A DNA stretch of 52,668 nucleotides from a virus, in the IMG/VR virus record IMGVR_UViG_3300025886_000035, positions 1-52,668 of that record, one strand, 5' to 3'. The notes below the pieces were generated by a model. The model ran no database searches and was not told the DNA's origin. It saw only the letters and a program-made list of their open reading frames with translations. Position 1 is the first letter of the stretch. The number at the start of each line of letters is the position of its first letter. A program made the translations under genes and the position numbers. Below are positions 7,947 to 17,219 of this stretch, one piece after another.

Positions 7947-9710
7947 CTACCCCTCACAAGCTAGACACGAATCTTCGTCGTCAAATATAAAATCTCTTAG
8001 TTTCTCGTCAGACACAACTTCTGCACGTTTGTATGCTTCACTTCTTGCATAGTACAATGTTTTCATACCACGTCGCCAAGCAAGCATATGAACATTGTGT
8101 AGTTCCTGCTTACTTACATCTGCGGGAAAGAATAAGTTTACAGATTGTGACTGGCAAATATGCTGCTGTCGGTCTGCTGCAAACTCTACAACCCAGCGCT
8201 GGTCAAGTTCAACGGCTGTTTTGAATACATCTTTCGTCCAAGTATCGAGAAAGTCAAGATGCTGAACGCTGCCTCCATGTGTCATAATATCTTTCCACAC
8301 TTCGTCTGTATCCATTCCTAGCTCGTCAAGAACATGCTCCAAGTATTCGTTTTTCAGAAGACTTGTACCAGACTTTGTTTTCTGAGTGAAAGCATTCGCA
8401 CGATAAGGCTCGATGCTCGGACTCGTGTTTCCACAAATAATACTACTACTAGCATTTGGGGCGATAGCAAGAAGATGAGCGTTACGCACTCGACCGCTTG
8501 CATCATCGGGGCAAGGGCCCCTTTCCTTTGCAAGCTGTTCTGTAGCCGCTACAGCTTCCGTCTTGATTTGAGAAAACATTCTCATATTAGCACTCTTTGC
8601 CATCGCACTTTCAAAAGCAATATTGTGTCGCTGAAGATAGGCATGAAAACCCATCGCTCCAAGACCAATTGAACGCTCTCTCATTGCACTAAACTTCGCT
8701 TTTTCAAGAGAAGAAGGTGCGTGCTGAATGAAGAATTCTAGTACATTATCTAGCATACGAACTAAGTCGGGAATGAACTCGGGAATATTCTTCCAGCTTT
8801 CATACTCTTCCAAATTCACACTAGAAAGACAACATACTGCCGTTCTTTCTTCGTTTGTAGGCAGAGTAATCTCTGAACACAGGTTAGAGTGGTGAACACG
8901 CAAGCCTAAGTTTCTTTGAAACTCGGGCAAGTCATTATTTACTGCGTCTTCAAACATAATGTAAGGTTCGCCAGTTTCTACACGGTTCTGAATGAGCTTC
9001 ACCCAGAGTGCTTTTGCAGCAACAGTATTCGTTACTTCCCCACTATGAGGGTCAACCAAATCCCAGCTATCATCAAATCCGGGCTCTTGTGTCGCTTGCG
9101 CGATTAGCTTCATAAAGCTATCAGGAATGACCACAGCATGATGAAGATTGGTAGACTTTCTATTGATATCGCCGCCAGTAGGCTTGCGTACATCGAGAAA
9201 CTCCTCAATCTCGGGATGAGAAATGTGTAAATAAGCTGCATATGAACCTCTCCTAGTTACTCCTTGTGAGAAAGCCAGCATCTCTGCGTCAACCACTTTC
9301 ATAAAAGGGATAACGCCGGTGCTTTCGCTTCCGTTACTTGTGCGTGAACCTACAGAGCGAATGCTGCTCCAGCTTCCGCCCACGCCACCACCTACGGAAG
9401 ACAAGAATGCATTCTCCGTATAGTGCCCTGTTAGCCCTTCTCTGCTATCTTCAACGTAGTTGAGAAAACAAGAAATAGGTAGTCCACGAGTAGTCCCTCC
9501 ATTCGAAAGAATTGGAGTAGAAAACATAAACCACAGATTGCTTGCGTAATCATACAATCGCTGTGCGTGAGCTTCGTCATCTGCAAAGGCTCTCGCCGCA
9601 CGTGCGAAAGCGTCTTGAGGCGACGATTCACCTTCAATAAAATATCTATCTTCTAGCGTTTGAATACCAAACTTAGATAGAAGACGATCTCTTCCATAAT
9701 CAATTAACAT
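7947..9710 (-). CDS. nrdA: Ribonucleotide reductase class I large subunit
   Basis: 587 aa. Core motifs: SNGGTTRGLPISCFLNY (first redox Cys), HHSNLCSEITLP with the radical-site Cys, VCCLSSVNLEEY, APNASSSIICG, and the C-terminal shuttle CLACEG. It is shorter than the usual 750 or so residues: it begins at the barrel-proximal region and lacks an N-terminal ATP-cone, so dATP activity control is probably lost. The start at 9710 overlaps the exonuclease gene stop by 11 bases. Function with NrdB is secure. Confidence 0.93.
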   Translation of the reverse strand: MLIDYGRDRLLSKFGIQTLEDRYFIEGESSPQDAFARAARAFADDEAHAQRLYDYASNLWFMFSTPILSNGGTTRGLPISCFLNYVEDSREGLTGHYTENAFLSSVGGGVGGSWSSIRSVGSRTSNGSESTGVIPFMKVVDAEMLAFSQGVTRRGSYAAYLHISHPEIEEFLDVRKPTGGDINRKSTNLHHAVVIPDSFMKLIAQATQEPGFDDSWDLVDPHSGEVTNTVAAKALWVKLIQNRVETGEPYIMFEDAVNNDLPEFQRNLGLRVHHSNLCSEITLPTNEERTAVCCLSSVNLEEYESWKNIPEFIPDLVRMLDNVLEFFIQHAPSSLEKAKFSAMRERSIGLGAMGFHAYLQRHNIAFESAMAKSANMRMFSQIKTEAVAATEQLAKERGPCPDDASGRVRNAHLLAIAPNASSSIICGNTSPSIEPYRANAFTQKTKSGTSLLKNEYLEHVLDELGMDTDEVWKDIMTHGGSVQHLDFLDTWTKDVFKTAVELDQRWVVEFAADRQQHICQSQSVNLFFPADVSKQELHNVHMLAWRRGMKTLYYARSEAYKRAEVVSDEKLRDFIFDDEDSCLACEG

Positions 9711-10527
9711 TTATATATTCCTTTACTCGTTCGTCTATTTCTAGTAGACTATGCCCAGGATGTTCAATTGCTTCAGCACAATAGCTTATCAAATCCATCA
9801 TCCTATAATTTTTTAGTATTAGATCCTTGCTCGCATTAAGAGACTGAATATATTTATACCTACTATCTATCGGTAAAGCATCATAAATATCAAATGCTGT
9901 ACCATACTGTTGAAGAAGTTCAGTAGCTCTTTTAGGGCCAATCCCTGGAACTCCATCAATATTATCTCCTTTATCTCCTGTCAAGACTTTAAAAGAGATA
10001 TAATCTTCTTGAGGAAAGTCGAAAAACTCATCCCAGTTAAATACTGTAGTCTCTTTACGAGTTACAGTAGAGAACCTAGACACATTTTCATTTACTAATA
10101 AATCCCAATCTCGGTCACTAGAAATTAGCCAGATATCATTGATACCGAACTTTTCTCTATGAACTGCAACATAAGACGCTAAATCGTCCGCTTCTACTTG
10201 GAAGTATCGAAGAACCAAAAACTTATCGTTTAAAGTTTCTAGTGTTCTTTCGTACTCTTCGAAGAAAAGTTTAATGTCTTCCTTCTCTTGCTCCGTTTGA
10301 TCTTTATATCTTTCCTTTCTGTTTTCTTTATACTGTGGGTCTATATGCTTTCTATATGCGCTACTTCCCCAGTCGCCTGCAATAATAATCTTACTACATT
10401 CGTATGATTGAGCTAGACTTTCCACTGTTCGCACATAGTCTAGTTCAAAATCTAGTTTTCCTTGATGCTTCCAACGAAATGCTAAATTCATTCCGTCAAC
10501 AATAAGAGCATTCTTATTTGGTTCCAT
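9700..10527 (-). CDS. 5'-3' exonuclease / flap endonuclease
   Basis: 275 aa from the ATG at 10527 (MEPNKNALIVDGMNLAF); the longer ORF start at 10572 would overlap the upstream nuclease gene. PIN-like N-terminal acidic residues (VDGMNLAF, AGDWGSSAYRK), VEADDLA and SSDRDWDLL, then the H3TH segment TGDKGDNIDGVPGIGPKRA: the FEN family, as in T5 D15 and T4 RNase H. It removes RNA primers and flaps during lagging-strand maturation, matching the stand-alone polymerase, which lacks this domain. Confidence 0.9.
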   Translation of the reverse strand: MEPNKNALIVDGMNLAFRWKHQGKLDFELDYVRTVESLAQSYECSKIIIAGDWGSSAYRKHIDPQYKENRKERYKDQTEQEKEDIKLFFEEYERTLETLNDKFLVLRYFQVEADDLASYVAVHREKFGINDIWLISSDRDWDLLVNENVSRFSTVTRKETTVFNWDEFFDFPQEDYISFKVLTGDKGDNIDGVPGIGPKRATELLQQYGTAFDIYDALPIDSRYKYIQSLNASKDLILKNYRMMDLISYCAEAIEHPGHSLLEIDERVKEYINVN

Positions 10528-10537
10528 TATTCTTTCT

Positions 10538-10981
10538 TTAAAGTTGGCCACGAGTCCACTCCATAGTTTCATTTTCTAGCCATTCTTCAGCTAACATTAC
10601 ATAGCAATCTAACCAAGAAATATACATATGTTTTGTACTTTCCGGTTTAATACTAGTTACTACGAATACTTTTGAGCGTGAGTACTTAAAGAATAACAAT
10701 GGTTGTTGTAGTTTAAGTTCCGCTTGTTTTACTATCTTTTCCCACCACAATAAAAGGTAATTAGTTTTATTTGTAAATACCTTATCACTTAGGGGGGATT
10801 TTTCATAATTCTTTACTTCTATACAAAACGCATTATTAGCGTCTGGTATATATAAATCGCCTTTCAAATAAGCGAGAGCCCCCGAACTGGGGACTCTCTC
10901 AAACTGTAGGCCAGAGGCATCACGAAGCATATCTCTTACAAGATACTCTCCTCGCTGTCCTTTCGCTCTCGAATCTACCAT
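10538..10981 (-). CDS. Hjc-like PD-(D/E)XK nuclease (Holliday junction resolvase candidate)
   Basis: 147 aa. The pattern SRAKGQRGEYLVRDMLRD ... FERVPSSGA ... KGDLYIPD ... FCIEVKNYE carries the Glu, Asp and ExK residues of archaeal-type Holliday junction resolvases and related VRR-like nucleases. It lies between SbcC and the flap exonuclease, so a role in resolving recombination or replication intermediates fits. The ATG overlaps the SbcC stop. It could instead be a general restriction-like nuclease. Confidence 0.7.
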   Translation of the reverse strand: MVDSRAKGQRGEYLVRDMLRDASGLQFERVPSSGALAYLKGDLYIPDANNAFCIEVKNYEKSPLSDKVFTNKTNYLLLWWEKIVKQAELKLQQPLLFFKYSRSKVFVVTSIKPESTKHMYISWLDCYVMLAEEWLENETMEWTRGQL

Positions 10982-12777
10982 TATGTTACCAACCTACTTA
11001 TACTTGAGCTTTTAATTACTTCTACTTTCTCTAGTAATGGATGAGACCACCCATGATTTACTAAATAAGTATTAAGCTCTTCCTCTAATAGAACTTCTAC
11101 CAGCTTTTCTTTTCCTACCTCATCCAGTACTGTCATAACTTCGTCTAGAAATAGAACATTAATACGACTAGAGGATAAACTGCTCATCAACTTGCGAATA
11201 GCAAGAAGAGTAGCCGTGTTTACTCTTGCCAATTCTCCACTCGAAAGTGCTAGAATATCTACTACGTTTCCATTATCTGTGATTTCTACATTGAGTTTAT
11301 CGTTATTCACGGCAAAGTTCAATGTAAAACGACCGTCTGAAAGTTCTGCGAGATATTCGCTCGTTAATTCTTCCAGTTCTTTAACAAGATTTTCGATCTT
11401 GTATGCAATGAGTCCGTTTGTACTAAAAGCTTTTTTCAATATTTCAAGATTACCTTTCTTAATTCCTAGAACATTATACCGAGATACTACTTCTTCGAGT
11501 TGTTTTTCAAACTCAGCCGTTTGTTCAGTTATAACTTCTATTTTAGCGTTATAAGCTGAACGAGCTTCGTTCTCTCTTTGCAATACATCTATTTCATTTT
11601 TCTGTGTTGCAATAGTATTCCGGATATTAGTAATGCGAACTTTGAGAACTTCTTCGTCAACTAATACAGTAGGAAGTGTACTATCAACCGAGCGATATAA
11701 CTCCTCCCACTCTTTCTGTTTCTTTGACTTTAGTGCGAAGTTTTCATTGTTCTCTTGAATCTCTTTAATTTTCTTCTGGATATTTGTGTGCTTGTCTTGC
11801 TCGATTTTAACTTTCTCTTCTTCTTCAGAGATGTGTTTTTTCTTAAAATCTTCTGTAACGGATTGTTCACAGGTAGGGCATACATTTTCCAAGTTCTCCA
11901 TCTTTTTGATGATTTTCTGTCCTGAACCGATAGACCCCGCTATAGCGCCTAGCTGTGACTGCAACTCATCGTATGAAATATGCTCGGAAGCTTCAATTGC
12001 TTGAATTTCCTGTATATTAATTTCTTTCAACATACTTTTATATTGATTATTTTGAGAAATTTGACGATTTGTTGATGAAATATTTTTAATTTCAGCCATA
12101 AGAGAACTCAATGCTTCCTCATCCTCATCTGAGATTTTCGGAAGATTTACAAGTTCTCGTGGGGTAGTATCCGTCAGTTTATTATTTTCCAACCATTTCT
12201 CAACAGTGGAAATACGACCTTCAAGCTGGGCATATTCTTGTTCAACCCCTCGCGAAGCTTCTTTAAAAACTTCAAAGAGATTTACATACTTTTCTAGACC
12301 AAGCAAGTCTATCAGGAACTTTTTACGGTTCGCATCGGTAGCAGTAAGAAAATTCAAACTAGCGTTAGGATGTTGATATACTACTTGTGTAAAAGTTTTA
12401 AAGTCTACGCCAAGCACTTCTTGAATAGTTTTATAAGTATTGGTAGCCGTATGACTACCAATATCTTCACCATTCTTAATGAACTTTACTTTTAAGTTAG
12501 ACTTTCTTTGAAGGTCGATCTCATACTCATCAGCTTCTTTACTGAACGTAAGGCTAATAGAGTATCCATTCTGCAACTCTCTATTTGGAATATCAGCTTT
12601 CTTAATACCTTTGGAGTTTTTATTAAATAGAACTTCTTCCAAAATGAGAGGAATAGAAGATTTTCCAGCGCCATTGTAACCCAAGATTTGGGTAAGTCTG
12701 GTGGAAGCTAAATCGAGTTCATTGCCTTCTCCATAAGAGAAACAATTACTCCATTTCAATATTTTTAGCGTAATCAT
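10981..12777 (-). CDS. SbcC/Rad50-like recombination ATPase (T4 gp46-like)
   Basis: 598 aa SMC-type ATPase. Walker A is in LGYNGAGKSS near residue 35, then long coiled coils around a zinc hook (VCPTCEQSV, near residue 297), with the signature segment ALSSGELARVN and Walker B INVLFLDEVMTVLD at the C-terminal end. It pairs with the nuclease gene at 12746-13702, overlapping by 32 bases, to process DNA ends for recombination-dependent replication and possibly host DNA degradation. Confidence 0.9.
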   Translation of the reverse strand: MITLKILKWSNCFSYGEGNELDLASTRLTQILGYNGAGKSSIPLILEEVLFNKNSKGIKKADIPNRELQNGYSISLTFSKEADEYEIDLQRKSNLKVKFIKNGEDIGSHTATNTYKTIQEVLGVDFKTFTQVVYQHPNASLNFLTATDANRKKFLIDLLGLEKYVNLFEVFKEASRGVEQEYAQLEGRISTVEKWLENNKLTDTTPRELVNLPKISDEDEEALSSLMAEIKNISSTNRQISQNNQYKSMLKEINIQEIQAIEASEHISYDELQSQLGAIAGSIGSGQKIIKKMENLENVCPTCEQSVTEDFKKKHISEEEEKVKIEQDKHTNIQKKIKEIQENNENFALKSKKQKEWEELYRSVDSTLPTVLVDEEVLKVRITNIRNTIATQKNEIDVLQRENEARSAYNAKIEVITEQTAEFEKQLEEVVSRYNVLGIKKGNLEILKKAFSTNGLIAYKIENLVKELEELTSEYLAELSDGRFTLNFAVNNDKLNVEITDNGNVVDILALSSGELARVNTATLLAIRKLMSSLSSSRINVLFLDEVMTVLDEVGKEKLVEVLLEEELNTYLVNHGWSHPLLEKVEVIKSSSISRLVT

Positions 12778-13702
12778 TATATAGTCCTAATATTTCGGGT
12801 ATTTTATCTTCAGCTATTTCTAGCACGTAAGTTAAGTATTCTACTAACTCTTCTCCAACGGAGAACTCTTTATCCAAAACAAGTGTCGCTTCAGAACTTC
12901 GTTTTACAACTTTCTTATCAAGAAGGTCGCTGGAGCCTACTTTTGCTAGGTCTCCGAGATCTCCCTCTAGTTCGTAAATAACATGGTCATATAGCCCCGT
13001 GGTCATTTCAGCAGGGTCACTGACTGTTTTACGAATAAGCTGTGGAAGTTCCATCTTCTCCCAATACCAGTCCCAGTCTTCAAGTATAACTAGAACTCCG
13101 GTTTCTACTTTCGATCTATGAAAGCTAGTAGTCATCGGACTTCCTGGGTATACTATATTTTTCTGGCAATTAGAATGGGAATGCAAGTCTCCCGCAAATA
13201 CTTTTGGAAACCTTGCAAATCTTTCTAAGTCTACTTCCGGCTGAACATGAGGGGGTATTTCACCCCTCACATGAGTAAAGACCGGAAAGTTCTTATTCAG
13301 CATCTCAATAGAATTCTTCTTGTGTAAATCACAGTAAGGAAGAATACTAAAACCTCTTTCATCTTCGTATGCTTCGTCAATAATAGTAACCTTATCATTT
13401 AAGGAATGGGTTACTTCTTTTAACGCCGTAAAGAATGTTTTATTCTTTCTAGTCGCCTCATGATTACCGTCATAAATGAGAGTTTCAATCTGACAACCTT
13501 TTACAAAAGTGAAGTATAATTCTAGTTCTTCAATAGTTGGAACTCTATCAAAGATATCGCCGCCAATAATATGCAAGTCGGCATCATCTTCCAACAGATA
13601 AATCTGATGAAAGAAGCTGTCATAGCGAGCACGTGCCCAATTGACGGGTACGTTCTTCTGACCTAATTTTATGTGCCAATCGGCGGAGAATAGTATTTTC
13701 AT
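12746..13702 (-). CDS. SbcD/Mre11-like exonuclease subunit (T4 gp47-like)
   Basis: 318 aa calcineurin-like phosphoesterase. Metal motifs in order: FSADWHIKLG, IIGGDIFDR, YDGNHEA, FAGDLHSHSN. These are the D-x-H, G-D, G-N-H-E and H-x-H elements of Mre11/SbcD nucleases. It forms the end-processing complex with the adjacent SbcC-like ATPase. It overlaps the YkgJ-like gene by four bases. Confidence 0.9.
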   Translation of the reverse strand: MKILFSADWHIKLGQKNVPVNWARARYDSFFHQIYLLEDDADLHIIGGDIFDRVPTIEELELYFTFVKGCQIETLIYDGNHEATRKNKTFFTALKEVTHSLNDKVTIIDEAYEDERGFSILPYCDLHKKNSIEMLNKNFPVFTHVRGEIPPHVQPEVDLERFARFPKVFAGDLHSHSNCQKNIVYPGSPMTTSFHRSKVETGVLVILEDWDWYWEKMELPQLIRKTVSDPAEMTTGLYDHVIYELEGDLGDLAKVGSSDLLDKKVVKRSSEATLVLDKEFSVGEELVEYLTYVLEIAEDKIPEILGLYNDYAKNIEME

Positions 13703-14097
13703 TCTTTATGTATTAACTCTAATTCTTTTAAATAACTACAGACATATTGTCTGCAGGATAAAGGCCTAACGTCATATATAGTACAGCTTCTAATTTCTTC
13801 AGAATAAAAAATACAAGGAAGAGATTCTTTAGTTCTATCCAATTTTATAGCTGGATAAGACCCCGAATCTTGATAAGTATTTTTATCTGGAAATAGTCGT
13901 GAACCTTCTTCGTAGGAGTATAAAACATCTTCAAATTTTATGTTTCTATTATTATAGAAATGTTTTAAATGTTCTATAAACTGATAAGAATCTACAATAG
14001 GTCCTATTATATAGTTTCTAGAACCTACCGTACAGCAGCCTCCGTAGTTTCCCTCAAAACCTTGACATTTTTGGCTACAAATACTAGAAGTATCCAT
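13699..14097 (-). CDS. YkgJ-like cysteine-cluster protein
   Basis: 132 aa with nine cysteines in the YkgJ order: CSQKCQGF...GGCCTV, then PCIFYSEEIRSCTIYDVRPLSCRQYVC. YkgJ-family proteins are thought to bind zinc or an iron-sulfur cluster and their activity is unknown. Embedded between SSB and SbcD with overlapping ends, so it is expressed with the recombination genes. One of several predicted iron-sulfur or cysteine-cluster proteins in this window. Confidence 0.75.
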   Translation of the reverse strand: MDTSSICSQKCQGFEGNYGGCCTVGSRNYIIGPIVDSYQFIEHLKHFYNNRNIKFEDVLYSYEEGSRLFPDKNTYQDSGSYPAIKLDRTKESLPCIFYSEEIRSCTIYDVRPLSCRQYVCSYLKELELIHKE

Positions 14098-14741
14098 TAG
14101 CTAATGTCAAACTCGTCTTCAATTGAGGAATCGACTTCATCCTTCCCAGAACCGCCAGTAGCAATTCGTTCCAGTAACTCTTTCTGAGCGTCTGGAGTTG
14201 GTCTAGGAAGTAACTCATCAATAGAAGTAGCACCAGCTACAGCAGCTCTCTCGTCATCATTTAAAGGACGAATACCTTTCTGACATTTGAGAGTTTGAAG
14301 AGTATATTCAACATTATATACGTTTGGTCCAGTCTTGGTACGCTTAAAGTGAATGTCCCAACCAGCATCTAAGTCGGTAGGGTCGCCCAAGTCTTCAGCA
14401 GCAACTAGAATCTGATCCATTAATTTTTTCTTTAGATTAAATACTTTGGTTTTACCGTCTGAAGGATCAATACACTGTACAGAGTAAGACCAACCGCATT
14501 TTAAATCAGGGTAGAAGTCTCTAACCCAATCTTTTTCTACGTTTACAAATGCTTCTTTCTGTCGATCAAAAGATAAACACTCCATAGGAATGTTCTTTTC
14601 GTTTTCGCCTTTCACCCAGTAGATATACCGAGGAAGAAGATCTCCAAAAATACGAACGCAGTTATCGCCGTTCTTGTAAGTGAATTGTTCTAGTGAGGAC
14701 TTCTTAGCCCCACCAGCAGATGATGTAAATTTAATACCCAT
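14097..14741 (-). CDS. Phage single-stranded DNA-binding protein
   Basis: 214 aa. Central OB-like region (about 20-160) with many aromatics and lysines (GDNCVRIFGDLLPRYIYWVKGE, KVFNLKKKLMDQI, GWDIHFKRTKTGPNVYNVEYTL) and an acidic tail ending SIEDEFDIS, the hallmark of SSBs that recruit replication partners. Similar in layout to SSBs of T4-like and T7-like marine phages. The gene sits in the replication arm. Family inferred from layout; no closer homolog named. Confidence 0.8.
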   Translation of the reverse strand: MGIKFTSSAGGAKKSSLEQFTYKNGDNCVRIFGDLLPRYIYWVKGENEKNIPMECLSFDRQKEAFVNVEKDWVRDFYPDLKCGWSYSVQCIDPSDGKTKVFNLKKKLMDQILVAAEDLGDPTDLDAGWDIHFKRTKTGPNVYNVEYTLQTLKCQKGIRPLNDDERAAVAGATSIDELLPRPTPDAQKELLERIATGGSGKDEVDSSIEDEFDIS

Positions 14742-14752
14742 AGTTTTTTCCT

Positions 14753-15142
14753 TTAGTGTGTGACTTCTTCCCAGCAGAAGAATACTTCCTCTTCTATTCT
14801 AGATAGTAGCCTGTTGTTGTCAATAAGTTCAGTAGGAATCGGTGCTAAGAACAGATTCAAACTGCGTTTAGTTGTGGCTTCATATTCAGCATAGCTGCGA
14901 AAGCTGGCCAGTGCCACATACTGGGCCAACTCATTATCACCGAACTTGCTTCGGTTTGATATTATTTTTTCTGGGTGCAGTATAAAACTATTGCCTGACC
15001 AGTCTTGTTGTGACAAGCGATAGATAGAGTCGTACCTATTTCTAGGTAGAGTAGGATATGTTAAATAGGCAATCAGCGTAACTATGGAAGAAGAATCTCC
15101 ACGCGTTGCCGCATACATTTTTGCCCAGTTAAAAAGAATCAC
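14753..15142 (-). CDS. Hypothetical protein of replication arm
   Basis: 129 aa (MILFNWAKMYAATRGDSSSIVTLIAYLTYP...). No motif I can name; alpha-helical with a Leu-rich C-terminal half. It is the first gene behind a consensus promoter (15169-15197) and lies directly before SSB, so it is probably expressed strongly and early. Function unknown. Confidence 0.6.
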   Translation of the reverse strand: MILFNWAKMYAATRGDSSSIVTLIAYLTYPTLPRNRYDSIYRLSQQDWSGNSFILHPEKIISNRSKFGDNELAQYVALASFRSYAEYEATTKRSLNLFLAPIPTELIDNNRLLSRIEEEVFFCWEEVTH

Positions 15143-15168
15143 TGCTATGTTCTCGAAGTCAAGTGTAT

Positions 15169-15197
15169 ATTATACGGGGAAATAGCTCCCGTGTCAA
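15169..15197 (-). promoter_or_regulatory. Consensus sigma70 promoter (leftward, SSB unit)
   Basis: Read on the minus strand: TTGACA at 15197-15192, a 17-base spacer, TATAAT at 15174-15169. It would start transcription about 20 bases before the gene at 14753-15142 and drive SSB, SbcD/SbcC and the following genes. Confidence 0.8.
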
Positions 15198-15207
15198 GAA
15201 ATTTTTT

Positions 15208-16497
15208 TCACATGTCCTTAAAGAAAACATTATACCCTTGCTGAAGGTAATGACCTAACCGAAGTTTGGCTTGCTTCTCAGCCGTCTTTCCTTTAAGATT
15301 AATATCTACTACTACAGGATCTATCTTTCCTGGATACTCTCTAATAACTCTCCCTACAAGCTGGGTTAGTAGAGGTGTGTTGCTTACTGGAGTGGCAAGT
15401 ATTAAACAACTTAAAGGATTAACACTAATGCCTTCCGAGAAAATACTTTGAGTCCCTAGGAGTATGTCTACTTTTCCACTTTGAACTCGTTCTATTTTCT
15501 TTTCCCTCTCTGCTAGAGGTACTTCTCCAGTAATCAACTCACAATGTTCGCCTAGGGTTTCTTTTACTCTCTTTAGAAAGTAAACTCGGTCAGACAACAA
15601 GAGAACTTTATGTCCTTGCTTTCTATACGCCGCAGCAAGAAAACAAATTAACTTTCCATACTCTTCTTGCCTAACCAAATCATTAATACGGTTCGCCCAA
15701 GGTATTTTAGCCCCATCCATAAATCTTATCTTTGTTTGGATAACCTCTATAGTTGGTTCCATATAGTTTTCTTTGGGTGGAGTAAACTTAGTATGCCCAA
15801 AATAATCAGGCATAATAACATGTTTTCCATCCTTTCTTTGAACCGTACCAGACAACCCTATTTTATATCTAGCATAACTAGCATCTACTAGCTTACTGAA
15901 AGTGTTAGCGGGTATATGATGACACTCATCAATAATAATGGTTCCGAATTCTTTTTCTATTTTTCCACGCAACTTGTAAAGTGTTTGTATATTGCCAACG
16001 ACTATAGGAGGAGAAATGTCGTACTTCCCAGACCCTATAATCCCTGGCTCTATACCAAATACCTTCCTTATCTCCTTCTCCCACTGGGTTCGTAGAGACA
16101 CTGTATGCGTAACTACTAGAGTTTTTTGCCCAAGCTTTGCAGCAACGGCTAATGCAGTAAAAGTCTTCCCCCAAGATACAAAAGCATTGATAATAGCATT
16201 ATCTTCTATAGCGTCATATACATCCTGCTGACTTTCCCGAAGGTCAAATCCGAACTTTGGAAAATCTACGGGCAGTAGTACTCGCTTATCTTTTATTTCA
16301 TACCCTTCAGGAATTAAGTCGAAGCGTCCAACAGGTATAGATACTAACCCATTTCGTATCTTCCTAACATTTTTAATCATGGTAGGAGCTACGTCTGATC
16401 TATATGAATCTATTTTATAGGTCAAAGCTTTATCCAAGGCATTAAAAGCCTGGGGATCAATGTCCATATAAATTCTGTTGGATACTACCGCTTTCAA
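15208..16497 (-). CDS. Superfamily II helicase (UvsW-like)
   Basis: 429 aa. SF2 motifs: I at FVSWGKTFTALAVA (unusual Ser-Trp before GKT), Ia VVTHTVSL, II IIDECHH (DECH type), III GLSGTVQRKDG, V LGTQSIFSEGISV, VI QLVGRVIRE. The N-terminal region before motif I is short, as in T4 UvsW, which remodels branched DNA and supports the switch from origin- to recombination-dependent replication. That specific role is inference from family and from neighbouring SbcCD. Confidence 0.85.
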   Translation of the reverse strand: MKAVVSNRIYMDIDPQAFNALDKALTYKIDSYRSDVAPTMIKNVRKIRNGLVSIPVGRFDLIPEGYEIKDKRVLLPVDFPKFGFDLRESQQDVYDAIEDNAIINAFVSWGKTFTALAVAAKLGQKTLVVTHTVSLRTQWEKEIRKVFGIEPGIIGSGKYDISPPIVVGNIQTLYKLRGKIEKEFGTIIIDECHHIPANTFSKLVDASYARYKIGLSGTVQRKDGKHVIMPDYFGHTKFTPPKENYMEPTIEVIQTKIRFMDGAKIPWANRINDLVRQEEYGKLICFLAAAYRKQGHKVLLLSDRVYFLKRVKETLGEHCELITGEVPLAEREKKIERVQSGKVDILLGTQSIFSEGISVNPLSCLILATPVSNTPLLTQLVGRVIREYPGKIDPVVVDINLKGKTAEKQAKLRLGHYLQQGYNVFFKDM

Positions 16498-16500
16498 CTT

Positions 16501-17055
16501 TTATTCATCCCAATTAGACCTTTTTGTCCAGAGAACAAAACTATGTTTTACTCCCTCTATTAACGGTAGAGATTCGTGCGGGTGCGTAACTTGTCCTGGC
16601 CATAAAAGAAGATCCCCTATTTCTGTCTTCCTATTACTATAGTTTTGTCTAGGGAAAAATAAATCTCCTCCTACATAAGAATCGCTAAGCTTTATACTGC
16701 CAGTAACCAAGGAGTGGTCATGGTGTAAATCCAGCGAGGTCTGAGTCTCTGTAGTATATTTTATTATAAAACAGTCTCGTATACCCCACAAAGTTAGTTT
16801 TTTCCAATATTTTTCAGAAATATAAACTATAACATCATTGTACATATCTTCAAACTGTTTGTATAGCTCAGGTAATTTATTTAATCTTATTTCTTGCCCA
16901 GGGTACGAATCATTATCTACACTTCTCCAGCTAGATAGTTTTTCACACTCTTTAATTATTTCGGAACAAAGCTCTTTGCGCATAAAGTTTTTTACTAGTA
17001 TTATTTCATTCGATACTTCGTAAATTTTATGAGTTCCTATATATTTTAAGATCAT
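16501..17055 (-). CDS. 2-oxoglutarate/Fe(II)-dependent oxygenase
   Basis: 184 aa double-stranded beta-helix enzyme. Metal ligands: H111-x-D113 in LHHDHSL and distal H160 in HPHESLP; K170 in KHSFVLW fits the 2-oxoglutarate carboxylate site. GGDLFF and GDLLLWPG are typical strands of the prolyl-4-hydroxylase-like group common in marine phages. Substrate unknown; candidates are a virion protein such as the Lys-rich collagen-like fibre, or a nucleobase. Overlaps the small gene upstream (ATGA). Confidence 0.8.
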   Translation of the reverse strand: MILKYIGTHKIYEVSNEIILVKNFMRKELCSEIIKECEKLSSWRSVDNDSYPGQEIRLNKLPELYKQFEDMYNDVIVYISEKYWKKLTLWGIRDCFIIKYTTETQTSLDLHHDHSLVTGSIKLSDSYVGGDLFFPRQNYSNRKTEIGDLLLWPGQVTHPHESLPLIEGVKHSFVLWTKRSNWDE

Positions 17056-17219
17056 TTAGACCACATCTCTTCTTCTAGCTTTCTTTTTTGATACTCTTCT
17101 TTTCTTTTATGAACTACGAAGTTTTCTACCCAGGCTAATCTATCAGTCAAAGTGTCTAATCTACTTAGCGTTTGGTCCAACTTTCGAGTTAGCTCATCAA
17201 TAACTACGTCTTGTTTCAT
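17052..17219 (-). CDS. Small coiled-coil protein
   Basis: 55 aa (MKQDVVIDELTRKLDQTLSRLDTLTDRL...), almost entirely heptad-patterned helix with a Lys/Glu-rich tail. ATG overlaps the PhoH stop (ATGA) and its stop overlaps the oxygenase start, so it is translated with them. Unknown function; small phage coiled coils of this type often resemble SlyX-like proteins. Confidence 0.6.
   Translation of the reverse strand: MKQDVVIDELTRKLDQTLSRLDTLTDRLAWVENFVVHKRKEEYQKRKLEEEMWSK

Noticed and set aside
10527-10572. Longer start of the flap exonuclease (MKLWSGLVANFKERI...)
   Set aside because: It would overlap the upstream nuclease gene by 35 bases, and the FEN fold begins at NALIVDGMN right after the ATG at 10527.
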